DNA of 36,063 bases from Pelobacter sp. UBA6093 (GCA_002435955.1 DIWZ01000006.1:213788-249850); one strand, 5' to 3'; positions 1 through 8,852 are shown, counted from the first letter of the stretch. Made by a program: numbers and translations. Notes: generated from the sequence alone by a model not told the origin.

Positions 1-141
1 TGTAACCGACTCTACTACAGCCCCGTGTGGTCTTACATTAAAATAGGAAGCGCTTGTAGTCCGAAAACAGTGATACAGATCCGCGACTAGGGCGTTTCCT
101 ATCTAAATCAAATCTTCAATCAGTGGGTGATTATCCAGTGT

Positions 142-414
142 TTAATTAACGGAATCCTTGAGTGCTTTGCCAGGTTTGAACTTAGGTACCTTGGCAGCAG
201 GGATATCCATTTTTTCGCCGGTCTGGGGGTTCTGGCCTACCCGAGCAGCTCGCTCGCCAACACTGAATGTACCGAATCCAACCAGCGCTACTTTTTCACC
301 AGCTTTCAGAGCGTCGGTGATTACATCGGTAAAAGCCTTGATCGCTTTTTCGGTTTCGGCTTTGCTCATACCTGCTTTTTCAGCCATCGCATTGACAAGA
401 TCGGCTTTGGTCAC
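142..414 (-). CDS. hup: HU family DNA-binding protein
   Basis: Small basic histone-like protein that binds and bends DNA as a dimer in the nucleoid. The 90-residue product has the usual HU length and shows the family landmarks: a KADLVNAMAEKAGMSK helix at the N-terminus, the VGFGTFSVGERAARVGQNPQTGE saddle region and the C-terminal KVPKFKPGKALKD strand. Residue FGTF and the R-x-GRNP-like RVGQNPQTG arm match the DNA-intercalating beta-arm of the family. The start is a GTG at 414, preceded at 421-425 by a GGAGG ribosome-binding site. It lies downstream of lon but has its own promoter (466-495), so it is likely expressed independently of the clp-lon genes. The lon-hup order is common in proteobacteria. 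Family assignment is secure; which HU paralogue it is cannot be told from this window. Confidence 0.96.
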   Translation of the reverse strand: MTKADLVNAMAEKAGMSKAETEKAIKAFTDVITDALKAGEKVALVGFGTFSVGERAARVGQNPQTGEKMDIPAAKVPKFKPGKALKDSVN

Positions 415-465
415 AATATACCTCCACTTTTGATTGAAAGATTTGGTGTCGCTGAAAGTGCGATA

Positions 466-495
466 CTTATATCAGAACAGGAAAAAGAGTGTCAA
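466..495 (-). promoter_or_regulatory. sigma70-type promoter of the HU gene
   Basis: On the minus strand a TTGACA -35 hexamer (490-495) is followed after 18 bp by TATAAG (466-471). It sits about 50 bp upstream of the GTG start of the HU gene, in the gap after lon. The match is close to consensus, so HU probably has its own transcript. Confidence 0.75.
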
Positions 496-516
496 GATAT
501 TATTTTAACTTTTTTT

Positions 517-2922
517 CTAATGACAAACTGGCCCCTCCGTCCCAAGAACTTTGTCTTTCTTCGATGATACGGCACCTAAGGGCAAAGGCAATTTAAGTGA
601 CTGCTCGAGCACTTCATCCATGTGGGAGACCGGTATGATTTCCAAAGAAGTCAGGATAACCTCAGGTACTTCTTCCAGATTCTTTTTATTTTCCACAGGG
701 ATAAGTATCCGCTTCAACCCTGCCCTCTTGGCAGCCAGCAACTTTTCCTTCAGGCCACCTATGGGCAGCACACGGCCTCTCAAGGTGATTTCTCCAGTCA
801 TAGCCAGGTTACGGTCAACCTCGCGTCCTGTCAAGGCAGACGCCAAGGCAGTCGCCATGGTGATGCCGGCAGATGGTCCATCCTTTGGAATCGCCCCTTC
901 AGGAACATGTATATGGATATCGACTTTATGGTAAAAGTCCTTTTCCAAATGTAGTTCCTTCCAACGGGAACGGATATAACTCAAAGCGGCCTTGGCGGAT
1001 TCCTGCATGACCTCCCCGAGCTTCCCGGTAACGGTAAGTCTGCCATTTCCGGGCAGAATGGTCGTTTCAATGGTAAGAAGCTCCCCTCCCACTTCCGTCC
1101 AGGCCAAACCCGTTACAAGACCGACCGAGCTTTCCTCTTCCTTGACGCCATATTCATAGCGATGCACACCAAGAAAATTACCGACAGCGTCACCATCGAT
1201 AGTAAAGCGAGTCGTTTTATCTTTGGACATAACGACCTGACGCGCAACTTTTCTACAGATGTTGGCGATCTCCCGCTCGAGGCTTCTCACCCCGGCCTCC
1301 CGGGTAAAATTCCTGATAATCCGGTAAATTGCAGCATCGTCAAAAGTAACACATGCCGGGTCCAGCCCATGGGCTTTAACCTGTTTGCCAATCAGATATT
1401 TCTGGGAGATGTTCACTTTTTCATCTTCGGTATATCCTTCGATACGAATAACTTCCATTCGATCGAGCAGAGGACGGGCTATACCGTGCAGGCTGTTGGC
1501 CGTCGCAATGAACATGACATCGGACAGGTCATATTCAACTTCGATGTAATGGTCACCGAAAGTAGTATTCTGCTCAGGATCAAGCACCTCTAGAAGAGCC
1601 GAGGACGGATCCCCTCGAAAGTCACTACTGACCTTGTCGATCTCATCAAGCAGAAAGACCGGATTTTTCACCTCGACCTTTCGCATATTCTGAATAATCT
1701 TACCGGGCATGGCACCGATATAAGTGCGCCTGTGACCCCGGATTTCTGCTTCGTCCCGCAATCCTCCAAGGGAAATACGCGCAAACTTGCGCCCCAACGC
1801 CAAGGCAATGGATTTGCCCAAAGAGGTTTTCCCGACACCGGGCGGCCCCACAAGGCAAAGGATCGGGCCCCTGATTTTTTTAACCAGAGCCTGGACGGCA
1901 AGATATTCGAGAATGCGTTCTTTGACCTTATCTAAACCATAGTGATCGGCTTCGAGTATTTTCTCTGCATAGACCATATCACGACGATCCCGGGTTTTCT
2001 TCTTCCAGGGAACGGAGACCAACCAGTCTATGTATGTACGCACCACTGTAGCCTCGGCGGAAGCCGGAGACATCATACGCAATTTGCGTAATTCGCCCAA
2101 GGCCTTCTCTTCAGCATCAACGGACATATGGGCCTGCTTGATGCGCTCTTCCAGATCCTTGATTTCGGCTTTGAACTCATCGCTTTCTCCGAGTTCTTTC
2201 TGGATAGCGCGCATCTGCTCGTTGAGGTAGTACTCTTTTTGACTCCGCTCCATCTGGCCTTTAACGCGGGATCGGATTTTTTTCTCGATTTCCAGAATTT
2301 CAATTTCGCGAGCCAGCAAGGTAATGAGTTTTTCAAGACGCTCAATCGGATTGAGAACACTGAGCAACTCCTGTTTTTCCTGGACCCTCAGACTCAGATG
2401 GGCAGCGACTGTATCAGACAACCGCCCGGGGGCCTGGGTTCCGGCAACCGATGCGGCAACCTCGGTAGGAATCTTCTTGCTCAATGCCACATAGGACTCA
2501 AAAAGTTCACTGACACTGCGAAGCAACGCCTCGAGCTCCGAACCTTCAACCACCTCGATATCATCCTGGGCGGAATAATCGACATAAATAGACTCATCGG
2601 TGGCGGACCAATGATCGATGCGTCCCCTGTGCTTACCTTCAACAAGCACTTTTATCGTGCCATCAGGCAACTTCAACAACTGGACAATATGGGCAACGGT
2701 TCCGACCTCATAAACGTCATCCAGCGAAGGATCATCGACCTGAGGATCTTTTTGGGTAGCCAAAAAGATAGTCTTTTCCCCTTCCATGGCTTCTTCGAGC
2801 GCAAAAATTGATTTGTCACGCGCTACAAAAAGCGGGGTCACCATATAAGGGAAGATGACGATATCGCGCAAAGGCAGCAACGGGGTTCCGCTGCTGCCTG
2901 TATTTGATTCCTGAATATTCAT
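517..2922 (-). CDS. lon: ATP-dependent protease Lon
   Basis: Cytoplasmic AAA+ serine protease that degrades misfolded and regulatory proteins. The 801-residue product has the normal LonA layout: N-terminal substrate-binding domain (LPLRDIVIFPYMVTPLFVAR, about residues 17-200), coiled-coil linker, AAA+ module with Walker A GPPGVGKTSLGK and Walker B VFLLDEIDKV, and C-terminal protease domain. The catalytic serine lies in KDGPSAGITMATA and the partner lysine in GLKEKLLAAKRAGLKRI, giving the Ser-Lys dyad of LonA. It starts 39 bp after the clpX stop with no strong ribosome-binding site of its own, so it is probably part of the tig-clpP-clpX-lon operon. No truncation or odd residue was seen. Confidence 0.98.
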   Translation of the reverse strand: MNIQESNTGSSGTPLLPLRDIVIFPYMVTPLFVARDKSIFALEEAMEGEKTIFLATQKDPQVDDPSLDDVYEVGTVAHIVQLLKLPDGTIKVLVEGKHRGRIDHWSATDESIYVDYSAQDDIEVVEGSELEALLRSVSELFESYVALSKKIPTEVAASVAGTQAPGRLSDTVAAHLSLRVQEKQELLSVLNPIERLEKLITLLAREIEILEIEKKIRSRVKGQMERSQKEYYLNEQMRAIQKELGESDEFKAEIKDLEERIKQAHMSVDAEEKALGELRKLRMMSPASAEATVVRTYIDWLVSVPWKKKTRDRRDMVYAEKILEADHYGLDKVKERILEYLAVQALVKKIRGPILCLVGPPGVGKTSLGKSIALALGRKFARISLGGLRDEAEIRGHRRTYIGAMPGKIIQNMRKVEVKNPVFLLDEIDKVSSDFRGDPSSALLEVLDPEQNTTFGDHYIEVEYDLSDVMFIATANSLHGIARPLLDRMEVIRIEGYTEDEKVNISQKYLIGKQVKAHGLDPACVTFDDAAIYRIIRNFTREAGVRSLEREIANICRKVARQVVMSKDKTTRFTIDGDAVGNFLGVHRYEYGVKEEESSVGLVTGLAWTEVGGELLTIETTILPGNGRLTVTGKLGEVMQESAKAALSYIRSRWKELHLEKDFYHKVDIHIHVPEGAIPKDGPSAGITMATALASALTGREVDRNLAMTGEITLRGRVLPIGGLKEKLLAAKRAGLKRILIPVENKKNLEEVPEVILTSLEIIPVSHMDEVLEQSLKLPLPLGAVSSKKDKVLGTEGPVCH

Positions 2923-2961
2923 TATGATTCAGTATTTCTCGGCAATCGTGCCATCAACCAG

Positions 2962-4212
2962 CTAGGCCGATTCCGCACAGTCGTACACGATTATAGGTTT
3001 GCCCTGCTGCCGGATAACATCTTCATTGATAACGACTTCCTTAACACGATCCTGCGAAGGAATATCGTACATGACGTCCAGCATGGCATTTTCAATAATG
3101 GAACGCAAACCACGCGCTCCGGTTTTACGCTTGAGAGCTTCTTCGGCTACGGCAACCAATGCACCGTCGGTGAACTTAAGATGAACCTTTTCCATATCGA
3201 AAAGCTTCTGATACTGCTTAACGAGGGCGTTTTTAGGTTCTTTAAGAATACGCACAAGCGATTCTTCATCAAGCTCTTCCAAGGTCGCAATTACAGCCAG
3301 ACGTCCTACAAACTCGGGTATAAGACCGAATCGGATAAGGTCCATAGGCTCTGTCCGAGCCAGAATTTCCCCTATGCCCTGATCCTTTTTCTCCTTGATC
3401 TCGGCGCCGAACCCCATAGACTTGCTTCCGCTACGCTGCTTGATAATACTCTCAAGCCCGGAGAAAGCACCGCCACATATAAACAGGATGTTGGTTGTAT
3501 CGACCTTGAGGAACTCTTGCTGCGGATGCTTACGACCACCTTTAGGCGGAACACTTGCAGTGGTGCCTTCGATGATCTTGAGCAGAGCCTGCTGCACACC
3601 TTCCCCCGAAACATCCCGGGTTATGGAAGGCGAGTCTGATTTCCGTGCAATTTTGTCGACCTCGTCAATATAGATAATCCCACGCTGAGCTTTTTCGAGG
3701 TCGTAATCAGCGGCCTGCAAAAGATTGAGGATGATGTTCTCTACGTCCTCGCCTACATACCCGGCCTCGGTGAGGTTGGTCGCGTCGGCAATGGCAAAAG
3801 GCACATTCAGTAATCTCGCAAGCGTTTGGGCCAACAACGTTTTACCACTGCCGGTTGGTCCTAGCATCAGAATGTTACTTTTCTGGATTTCGACATCGTC
3901 GCCATCCAGAATCGTTTCTACGCGCTTGTAATGATTATAGACAGCCACGGAGAGAATCTTTTTAGCTCTCTCCTGCCCTATCACGTATTCGTCCAGAGCA
4001 TCTTTGATTTCCGAGGGGCGCGGCAAACGCTTGGGGCTATTTTCGGAAGAATCTTCCAGTTTGGCCTCCTCGGCGATAATATCCTTGCACAATTCGATGC
4101 ACTCATCGCAAATGTAAACTTCCGGCCCAGCAATAAGCTTTTTGACATCATCCTGCCCCTTACCACAAAAGGAGCAGGTCAGATATCCGGACTTTCCATC
4201 ATGGTCGCTCAC
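2962..4212 (-). CDS. clpX: ATP-dependent Clp protease ATP-binding subunit ClpX
   Basis: AAA+ unfoldase that recognises tagged substrates and feeds them into ClpP. The 416-residue product begins with the C4 zinc-binding domain (CSFCGK at about residue 14, then CDECIELC), followed by Walker A GPTGSGKTLLAQ, the GYVGEDVE pore loop and Walker B IIYIDEVDKI. The motif RSGSKSMGFGAEI matches the region carrying the IGF-type ClpP-docking loop (here MGFG rather than IGF). The C-terminal small domain carries KRKTGARGLRSI with the sensor-2 arginine. Translation starts at a GTG at 4212, supported by a GGAGG ribosome-binding site 6-7 bases upstream. It lies 22 bp downstream of clpP, the standard order, and is co-transcribed with it by inference. 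Confidence 0.98.
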   Translation of the reverse strand: MSDHDGKSGYLTCSFCGKGQDDVKKLIAGPEVYICDECIELCKDIIAEEAKLEDSSENSPKRLPRPSEIKDALDEYVIGQERAKKILSVAVYNHYKRVETILDGDDVEIQKSNILMLGPTGSGKTLLAQTLARLLNVPFAIADATNLTEAGYVGEDVENIILNLLQAADYDLEKAQRGIIYIDEVDKIARKSDSPSITRDVSGEGVQQALLKIIEGTTASVPPKGGRKHPQQEFLKVDTTNILFICGGAFSGLESIIKQRSGSKSMGFGAEIKEKKDQGIGEILARTEPMDLIRFGLIPEFVGRLAVIATLEELDEESLVRILKEPKNALVKQYQKLFDMEKVHLKFTDGALVAVAEEALKRKTGARGLRSIIENAMLDVMYDIPSQDRVKEVVINEDVIRQQGKPIIVYDCAESA

Positions 4213-4234
4213 AAAATCCTCCGTCCTAAAAAGC

Positions 4235-4819
4235 TTAGGTTTTTCTCTTTACTATATCGTCAACGATACCATACTTTTTAGCGTCCTCGCTACCCATGAA
4301 AAAATCACGCTCGGTATCGGCGGCAATTTTCTCAAAAGTCTGCCCGGAATGCTTGGCCAGCACGCCGTTCAGGGTTTCACGCATCCGCAGTATTTCCTGG
4401 GCGTGAATATTGATATCGGTGGCCTGCCCCTGGAACCCACCCCAAGGCTGATGAATCATGATACGAGCATGCGGCAATGAAAAGCGTTTACCTTCGGCTC
4501 CCGCAGCGAGCAACACAGCTCCCATGCTGGCTGCCTGCCCGACACAAAGGGTAGAAACGGGGCACCGTACATATTGCATGGTATCGTATACGGCCATGCC
4601 GGCAGTGACAACCCCACCGGGAGAGTTTATGTACAGGAAGATATCCTTTTCGGGATCCTCGGATTCAAGGAACAATAGTTGCGCAATAATCAGGTTAGCA
4701 ACCTGATCATCAATGCTTCCACCCAGAAAGATAATGCGATCCTTGAGCAGTCGGGAAAAAATATCATAGGCACGCTCGCCCCTTCCTGTCTGCTCAACAA
4801 CCATGGGTATAAGACTCAT
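4235..4819 (-). CDS. clpP: ATP-dependent Clp protease proteolytic subunit ClpP
   Basis: Barrel-forming serine peptidase that degrades polypeptides unfolded by ClpX or ClpA. The 194-residue product has the family length. The catalytic triad is visible: Ser in GQAASMGAVLLAAG, His in LPHARIMIHQPWGG, and Asp in the DTERDFFMG segment. The N-terminal LIPMVVEQTGRGERAYDIFSRLL is the typical mature start, with essentially no propeptide. The ATG lies 4 bp after the trigger-factor stop codon, and the GAGGAG at the end of tig doubles as the ribosome-binding site, which argues for translational coupling. It is followed by clpX after 22 bp. Confidence 0.98.
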   Translation of the reverse strand: MSLIPMVVEQTGRGERAYDIFSRLLKDRIIFLGGSIDDQVANLIIAQLLFLESEDPEKDIFLYINSPGGVVTAGMAVYDTMQYVRCPVSTLCVGQAASMGAVLLAAGAEGKRFSLPHARIMIHQPWGGFQGQATDINIHAQEILRMRETLNGVLAKHSGQTFEKIAADTERDFFMGSEDAKKYGIVDDIVKRKT

Positions 4820-4823
4820 ACGA

Positions 4824-6143
4824 TCACTCCTCTGCCATTTGGGCCTGATCCAGGGACTGCTTGTCGACCATCTCGATTTTGGCCTTACCGCTCAAAAACG
4901 CAACAACCTTTTCTTCGGCCATTTGAGACACCAGGCCTCGGCGTTTTTCGTCGCTGCTGTAAAAATTGATGACCGCCTCTTTGGGAGCACCACTGGTCTC
5001 GATGATTTCGTCGAGCTTATCCTTGATTTCGTCTTCGTCAATCTTGAGATTTTCCTGAATTGCGATCGCTTCCATAATCAAGCTTGATTTAACCTGCTTG
5101 GCAGCAATCTCACGATAGATTTTTTTGAAAGATTCGGCATTGATACCCATGTCTTCCAACCGCATTCCCTGCGCCTGCATACGGTTCTGAAGGTTCTGCA
5201 GCATGTAATCGAGCTGAGATTCGACCATCGACTCCGGCAACTCAATCGGGTTCGCCTCAATCAAGGCATCGGTCATGCGCTCGTGAAAATCCTTCTCTAT
5301 ACGCTCGGCCTCCTGGCTTGCGATACTTTCGAGGATTTTGGCCCTGAGATCTGCCATGCTCTCCAGTCCGGCTTCCTTGGCGAATTCGTCATCCAGCTCC
5401 GGAAGAACCTGTTCCTTTATTTCCTTAAGGCAAACCTTAAAAACCGCGGGCTTGCCGGCCAGATCCTTATTGCCATAACTTTCGGGAAAGGTTACCTCGA
5501 TATCCTTGCATTGACCGCACTCAAGCCCTGCAACCTGATCTTCAAAACCGGGGATGAAGGTATTGGAGCCAAGTTCAAGGTGATGTCCCTCGGCTTTGCC
5601 GTGGGCAAAAGCTTCGCCATCGATAAAACCTTCAAAATCGATAACTGCAATATCACCCACCTGAGCGACATTACGCTCGCTGGTCGCTACCTTGGCCTTG
5701 CTTTTACGCATCTCGGCGAGACGAGCATCCACTTCGGCATCATCGACGACAAAAGATTCTTTTTTCAGCTCAAGGCCGACATAGTTCTTGGCCTCTACTG
5801 CGGGGCGCACTTCAACTTCGGCTTCATAAACAAAAGGCTGGCCTATTTTAAGCGAGCCGTTGTCAATAACCTCAGGAGGTGAAACGGCATCAATCTTGTT
5901 GTCGACAATAGCCTTGAAAAAGCTCGCGCTTACCAAGCCTTCAAAAACCTGACCTTCGATTTGTCCGCCATACTGACGCTCAAGCACGCTGCGAGGAACT
6001 TTCCCGGGACGAAAGCCGGGGACTTTGGCTGTCTTTGCCAATTTGTTGTAAGCTTTGCCGAATTCGGCATCAACATCTTCAATAGGGATTTCGAAGGACA
6101 GTTTTTTCTTGATGCTACTGATATCTTCAACCTTGATATTCAT
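4824..6143 (-). CDS. tig: trigger factor (ribosome-associated chaperone, peptidyl-prolyl isomerase)
   Basis: Chaperone that docks at the ribosomal exit tunnel and shields nascent chains. The 439-residue product matches family length. The N-terminal domain carries the L23-binding signature GFRPGKVPRSVLERQYG at about residues 43-59. The middle FKBP-type domain follows (VAVIDFEGFIDGEAF, LGSNTFIPGFEDQVAG, VTFPESYGNKDLAGKPAVF), then the long helical C-terminal arms. The start at 6143 is preceded by GAGGTT on the minus strand. It is the first protein gene after tRNA-Leu and leads the tig-clpP-clpX-lon cluster, an arrangement conserved across proteobacteria. Confidence 0.97.
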   Translation of the reverse strand: MNIKVEDISSIKKKLSFEIPIEDVDAEFGKAYNKLAKTAKVPGFRPGKVPRSVLERQYGGQIEGQVFEGLVSASFFKAIVDNKIDAVSPPEVIDNGSLKIGQPFVYEAEVEVRPAVEAKNYVGLELKKESFVVDDAEVDARLAEMRKSKAKVATSERNVAQVGDIAVIDFEGFIDGEAFAHGKAEGHHLELGSNTFIPGFEDQVAGLECGQCKDIEVTFPESYGNKDLAGKPAVFKVCLKEIKEQVLPELDDEFAKEAGLESMADLRAKILESIASQEAERIEKDFHERMTDALIEANPIELPESMVESQLDYMLQNLQNRMQAQGMRLEDMGINAESFKKIYREIAAKQVKSSLIMEAIAIQENLKIDEDEIKDKLDEIIETSGAPKEAVINFYSSDEKRRGLVSQMAEEKVVAFLSGKAKIEMVDKQSLDQAQMAEE

Positions 6144-6177
6144 GTTGTAACCTCACAGTAAGATTGGGACTATTTCA

Positions 6178-6183
6178 ATTATA
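6178..6183 (-). promoter_or_regulatory. possible -10 element upstream of tig
   Basis: A perfect TATAAT on the minus strand lies 35 bp upstream of the tig start codon. No convincing -35 hexamer is seen at 16-18 bp spacing, so this is only a candidate. It could serve the tig-clpP-clpX-lon unit. Confidence 0.4.
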
Positions 6184-6265
6184 GGGCTCCGTTCAACAGA
6201 CGCGCTACTAACAAAAAGCGCGGTATAATTCCCGGACCCGCATTTAAGTGGATTTGCGAATGAAA

Positions 6266-6348
6266 TGGTGCGAGAGGGGGGAGTCGAACCCCCACGGTTG
6301 CCCGCTGGATCCTAAATCCAGTGCGTCTGCCAATTCCGCCACTCTCGC
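6266..6348 (-). tRNA. tRNA-Leu (anticodon UAG)
   Basis: The minus strand folds into a full cloverleaf. The acceptor GCGAGAG pairs with CTCTCGC, the anticodon stem CTGGA/TCCAG encloses loop TTTAGGA with anticodon TAG, and there is a class II-like extended variable arm (CGGGCAACCGT) plus a TTCGACT T-loop. The 3' CCA is encoded. Length is 83 nt including CCA. It lies downstream of tRNA-His and upstream of tig. Confidence 0.97.
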
Positions 6349-6454
6349 CAATCTGGAAGCCGACATCCGGTCAAAACCTCCGTCCGAACGCCGTTACAAA
6401 TAGTTTTATTGCAAGCAATTCTCGTCCCCAGTTCTTTAATCTGGGACATTAAAA

Positions 6455-6527
6455 CAAAAAGCCCGTCATTCGTCAACCGGGCCGACAACCTTATCAGGTT
6501 CGGCGCCATGGTCTACGGTAGACGGGC
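6455..6527 (-). terminator. long structured hairpin with U-tract between tRNA-His and tRNA-Leu
   Basis: On the minus strand GCCCGTC (6521-6527) pairs with GACGGGC (6461-6467), followed directly by TTTTTGTTTT, an intrinsic-terminator signature. The roughly 50-nt loop contains a second hairpin, GCCGA-ACCT-GATA-AGGT-TG-TCGGC (6481-6504), and a competing GTCTA/TAGAC hairpin (6511-6523) that overlaps the outer stem. It begins about 13 nt after the 3' end of tRNA-His. The simplest reading is the tRNA-His terminator. The nested alternative pairing is more elaborate than most terminators. Confidence 0.65.
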
Positions 6528-6539
6528 ATGGTTGATAAA

Positions 6540-6616
6540 TGGGGTGAGTGAAGGGGCTCGAACCCTCGACAACTGGAGCCACAATCCAGTGCTCTACCAA
6601 CTGAGCTACACCCACC
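6540..6616 (-). tRNA. tRNA-His (anticodon GUG)
   Basis: Minus-strand cloverleaf with acceptor GTGGGTG/CACTCAC (one G-U pair), anticodon stem CTGGA/TCCAG and loop TTGTGGC giving anticodon GTG. The T-arm has loop TTCGAGC, the discriminator is C and CCA is encoded. The extra G at position -1, needed by histidyl-tRNA synthetase, is encoded at 6616 and included here. Confidence 0.97.
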
Positions 6617-6630
6617 ATAGAAGCGGCGGC

Positions 6631-6660
6631 ATCTTACTTAACCGTCACACTGTTTGTCAA
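6631..6660 (-). promoter_or_regulatory. sigma70-type promoter of tRNA-His
   Basis: Minus strand TTGACA (6655-6660), 18-bp spacer, TAAGAT (6631-6636), ending about 15 bp before the tRNA-His 5' end. Position and match fit a stable-RNA promoter. Confidence 0.7.
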
Positions 6661-7170
6661 ACTATTTTTTCTTATCCCGGCAGCCGTCTCGCGGCCTCGC
6701 CACTGCCTCAACTTTAGCCCTCAGACATCCGTCATGTCGCTTGACTACAGCAACTATCAGGGGCCAAGATCGGCGAAGCAGGAATATATGCCAAGGACAT
6801 CTGACAAGTCAACAAAAAACAGACCATTGAAGCGACCAATGCTATTACATTCTTGCACGAACCATCCAACTCAGTTTGTCATCCAACTGAATACCACTTA
6901 TTTATCAGCTTGTTTGTCTTCTGGGATCATCCTTTTTCCGCATACCGAACCTGCGGATTTACTCCAGCAACAGACTCGGAACCTGTCGGCCTATCCATGA
7001 GCCGGCTGCAAATTCGGCCCGTAAAGTCTGAAAGGCTCCTTGATATAGGCATCATCCCCCTTCTGTACTCATTAATAAACCCTTCGCGTCGAACGTGGAA
7101 ATTCGCAGGCCTCCACCCCGGGTTTCCGGATGAATGCCCGGCAACGCCAGCTGTCAAAGGGAGAATTTCC
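6661..7170. other. long intergenic region with no supported gene
   Basis: About 510 bp lie between the tRNA-His promoter and the tmk promoter. Open frames here are short, lack ribosome-binding sites and match nothing recognisable. The only structure seen is a decayed repeat fragment at 6983-7020, plus a GTTTCCGGATGA near 7126 that resembles one end of the other small repeat family in this window. Confidence 0.6.
6983..7020. repeat. fragment of the 152-bp MITE family
   Basis: Matches the left end of the elements at 29143 and 35924 over about 36 bp (CTGTCGG-CTATCCATG-GCCGGCTGC and on to AAATTCGGC), with one mismatch inside the 14-bp terminal repeat. The match stops abruptly and no right end is visible, so this is a truncated or decayed copy. 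Confidence 0.7.
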
Positions 7171-7199
7171 TTGATAATATCACTGCCGGTTTCTATAAT
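7171..7199 (+). promoter_or_regulatory. sigma70 promoter of the tmk operon
   Basis: TTGATA (7171-7176), exactly 17 bp, then a perfect TATAAT (7194-7199), ending 37 bp upstream of the tmk start. This near-consensus promoter probably drives tmk-holB-ricT-metG. Confidence 0.82.
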
Positions 7200-7236
7200 T
7201 AGCCATTTAAAGGTTTAATGACGGATCGGAAACGGG

Positions 7237-7887
7237 ATGTCCCTATTCATAAGTTTTGAAGGAATTGAAGGCAGCGGGAAAACCACCCAGATCAAACTTC
7301 TGGCTACCCGGCTTGAGAATCAAGGCTACGAAGTGCTGATCACCCGCGAACCCGGCGGTTGCCCCATAGCGGATCAAATCCGTCATATTCTGCTCCACCC
7401 TGACAACGACCGCCTGGTTCCCGGAGCCGAGTTGCTGTTATATGCTGCGGCACGTGCTCAGCATGTAGCGGAGGTTATTATCCCAGCCTTGCAGCAAGAC
7501 AAGATAGTGCTTTGCGACCGGTATTGCGATGCGACCCTGGCTTATCAGGGGTACGCCCGAGGTCTCGACCTGCAACTTGTCCAACAACTTAATGAGTTGG
7601 CCGCCGGAACCTGTCGCCCCCATCTAACGCTATTACTCGACATGCATCCGGACCAGGGACTTAATCGCGCGCAAAATCGCAATGCTGTGGCCGCCGGCCC
7701 CGACGAAGGCCGATTCGAACAGGAATCTCTCGTATTTCACAACAAGGTGCGTCAGGGCTACCTGGATCTCGCACGACTCGAGCCGCACAGGATCAAAGTC
7801 ATCGATGCGACAGGCACCCACGAGCAAGTCGCCATGCGTATCTGGAACACGATCTCGGGCTTTCTCGGCCTCGCCAGGAGGGCATGA
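7237..7887 (+). CDS. tmk: thymidylate kinase
   Basis: Phosphorylates dTMP to dTDP with ATP in the dTTP synthesis pathway. The 216-residue product starts with the P-loop FEGIEGSGKTTQ (about residues 7-18), followed by the ITREPGG motif that contacts the substrate and the DRYCDATLAYQGYARGLD stretch containing the DRY motif. The C-terminal half shows TLLLDMHPDQGLNRAQNR, the region preceding the LID, and the length is typical. The start is the ATG at 7237; upstream purines form only a weak ribosome-binding site. The stop overlaps the holB start, the usual tmk-holB arrangement in bacteria. Confidence 0.97.
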   Translation: MSLFISFEGIEGSGKTTQIKLLATRLENQGYEVLITREPGGCPIADQIRHILLHPDNDRLVPGAELLLYAAARAQHVAEVIIPALQQDKIVLCDRYCDATLAYQGYARGLDLQLVQQLNELAAGTCRPHLTLLLDMHPDQGLNRAQNRNAVAAGPDEGRFEQESLVFHNKVRQGYLDLARLEPHRIKVIDATGTHEQVAMRIWNTISGFLGLARRA

Positions 7888-8852
7888 TGTTTGCCAGGGT
7901 CCTTGGTCACCAGCGTCAAAAAAATCTGTTGCAACGGGCCGTGGCTTCCTCGCGACTGCCGCATGCCTACATGTTCGAGGGTCCGGAGGGCATTGGCAAG
8001 TGTCTCATGGCCCTTGCATTGACAAAAATGCTCTTTTGCGCCAACGGCAACAGCTGTAGCGAGTGTCCGGCCTGCCAGAAAATCGACCACCATAATCATC
8101 CGGACCTGCACTCGATCAGTCCGGACGGAAGTTCTATTAAAATCGAGCAGATTCGCGCGCTGCAAAAAGAACTGTCCTATAGGCCGCTGGAGGCGCCTTA
8201 CAAGGTATGCCTGATCGACGGTGCCGAAAAAATGAATCTGGCCGCAGCCAACGCACTGCTGAAAACGCTTGAGGAACCACGGCCCCAGACGCTTCTCATA
8301 CTGCTTACTTCGACACCCGATGCTGTCTTGCCGACCATCCGGTCGCGTTGCCAGAGACTACCCTTCTCTCGCATACCCAAGGACAAATTGCAGGAGGTGT
8401 TAGTCGAACAGTTGAACATCGATGATACCCAGGCGCATATCCTGGCCACTCTGTCCGAAGGCAGTTTCAAAAAAGCCTTGGGCAAGGATCGGGAATTGTA
8501 TCTGCAACGTCGCAGAGATCTGCTTAAAACCCTGGCAGCCCTGAGTGCGGGCAGCGTCATCCCGTTGCTCGACATGGCACAGAAACTTGCCGAAGAGAAG
8601 GATCTGCTGTTCGAGATTCTGGAAATCATGCAGGCTTTTTACAGGGACTTACTGTTGCTCAAACACGGAAGCCCCTTGGACGAACTGGTCAATATCGATA
8701 TGCTTGAAACTCTGAATCAGGTATCCCGCAAAGAAGATGTTACATCCCTTCTTGGCAAGCTTAATGCTATTATGACATCAAGGCGACATCTTGAACGAAA
8801 TGTTAACCGCCAGCTGGCCATGGAAGTTCTGCTGCTGCGGCTTGTCGCCTGA
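7884..8852 (+). CDS. holB: DNA polymerase III subunit delta prime
   Basis: Clamp-loader component that helps load the beta sliding clamp onto DNA. The 322-residue product has the AAA+ fold signatures: LGHQRQKNLLQRAV at the start, a P-loop-like GPEGIGKCLMALAL (about residues 32-45), the zinc-binding cysteine cluster CANGNSCSECPACQ, and LIDGAEKMNLAAANALLKTLEEP followed by the SRCQ sensor motif (RSRCQRLPF). It starts at ATGATG, overlapping the tmk stop by 4 bases, with GGAGG just upstream. Either of the two adjacent ATGs could be used. Its position between tmk and ricT is conserved in many bacteria. Confidence 0.95.
   Translation: MMFARVLGHQRQKNLLQRAVASSRLPHAYMFEGPEGIGKCLMALALTKMLFCANGNSCSECPACQKIDHHNHPDLHSISPDGSSIKIEQIRALQKELSYRPLEAPYKVCLIDGAEKMNLAAANALLKTLEEPRPQTLLILLTSTPDAVLPTIRSRCQRLPFSRIPKDKLQEVLVEQLNIDDTQAHILATLSEGSFKKALGKDRELYLQRRRDLLKTLAALSAGSVIPLLDMAQKLAEEKDLLFEILEIMQAFYRDLLLLKHGSPLDELVNIDMLETLNQVSRKEDVTSLLGKLNAIMTSRRHLERNVNRQLAMEVLLLRLVA

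Noticed and set aside
7125..7138. An end of the second small repeat family near 7126.
   Set aside because: Only about 12 bases match and no partner end was found, so chance similarity is possible.
6927..7157. A 76-codon minus-strand frame in the gap upstream of tmk.
   Set aside because: It has no ribosome-binding site, overlaps a decayed MITE fragment and resembles a chance translation of repeat DNA.
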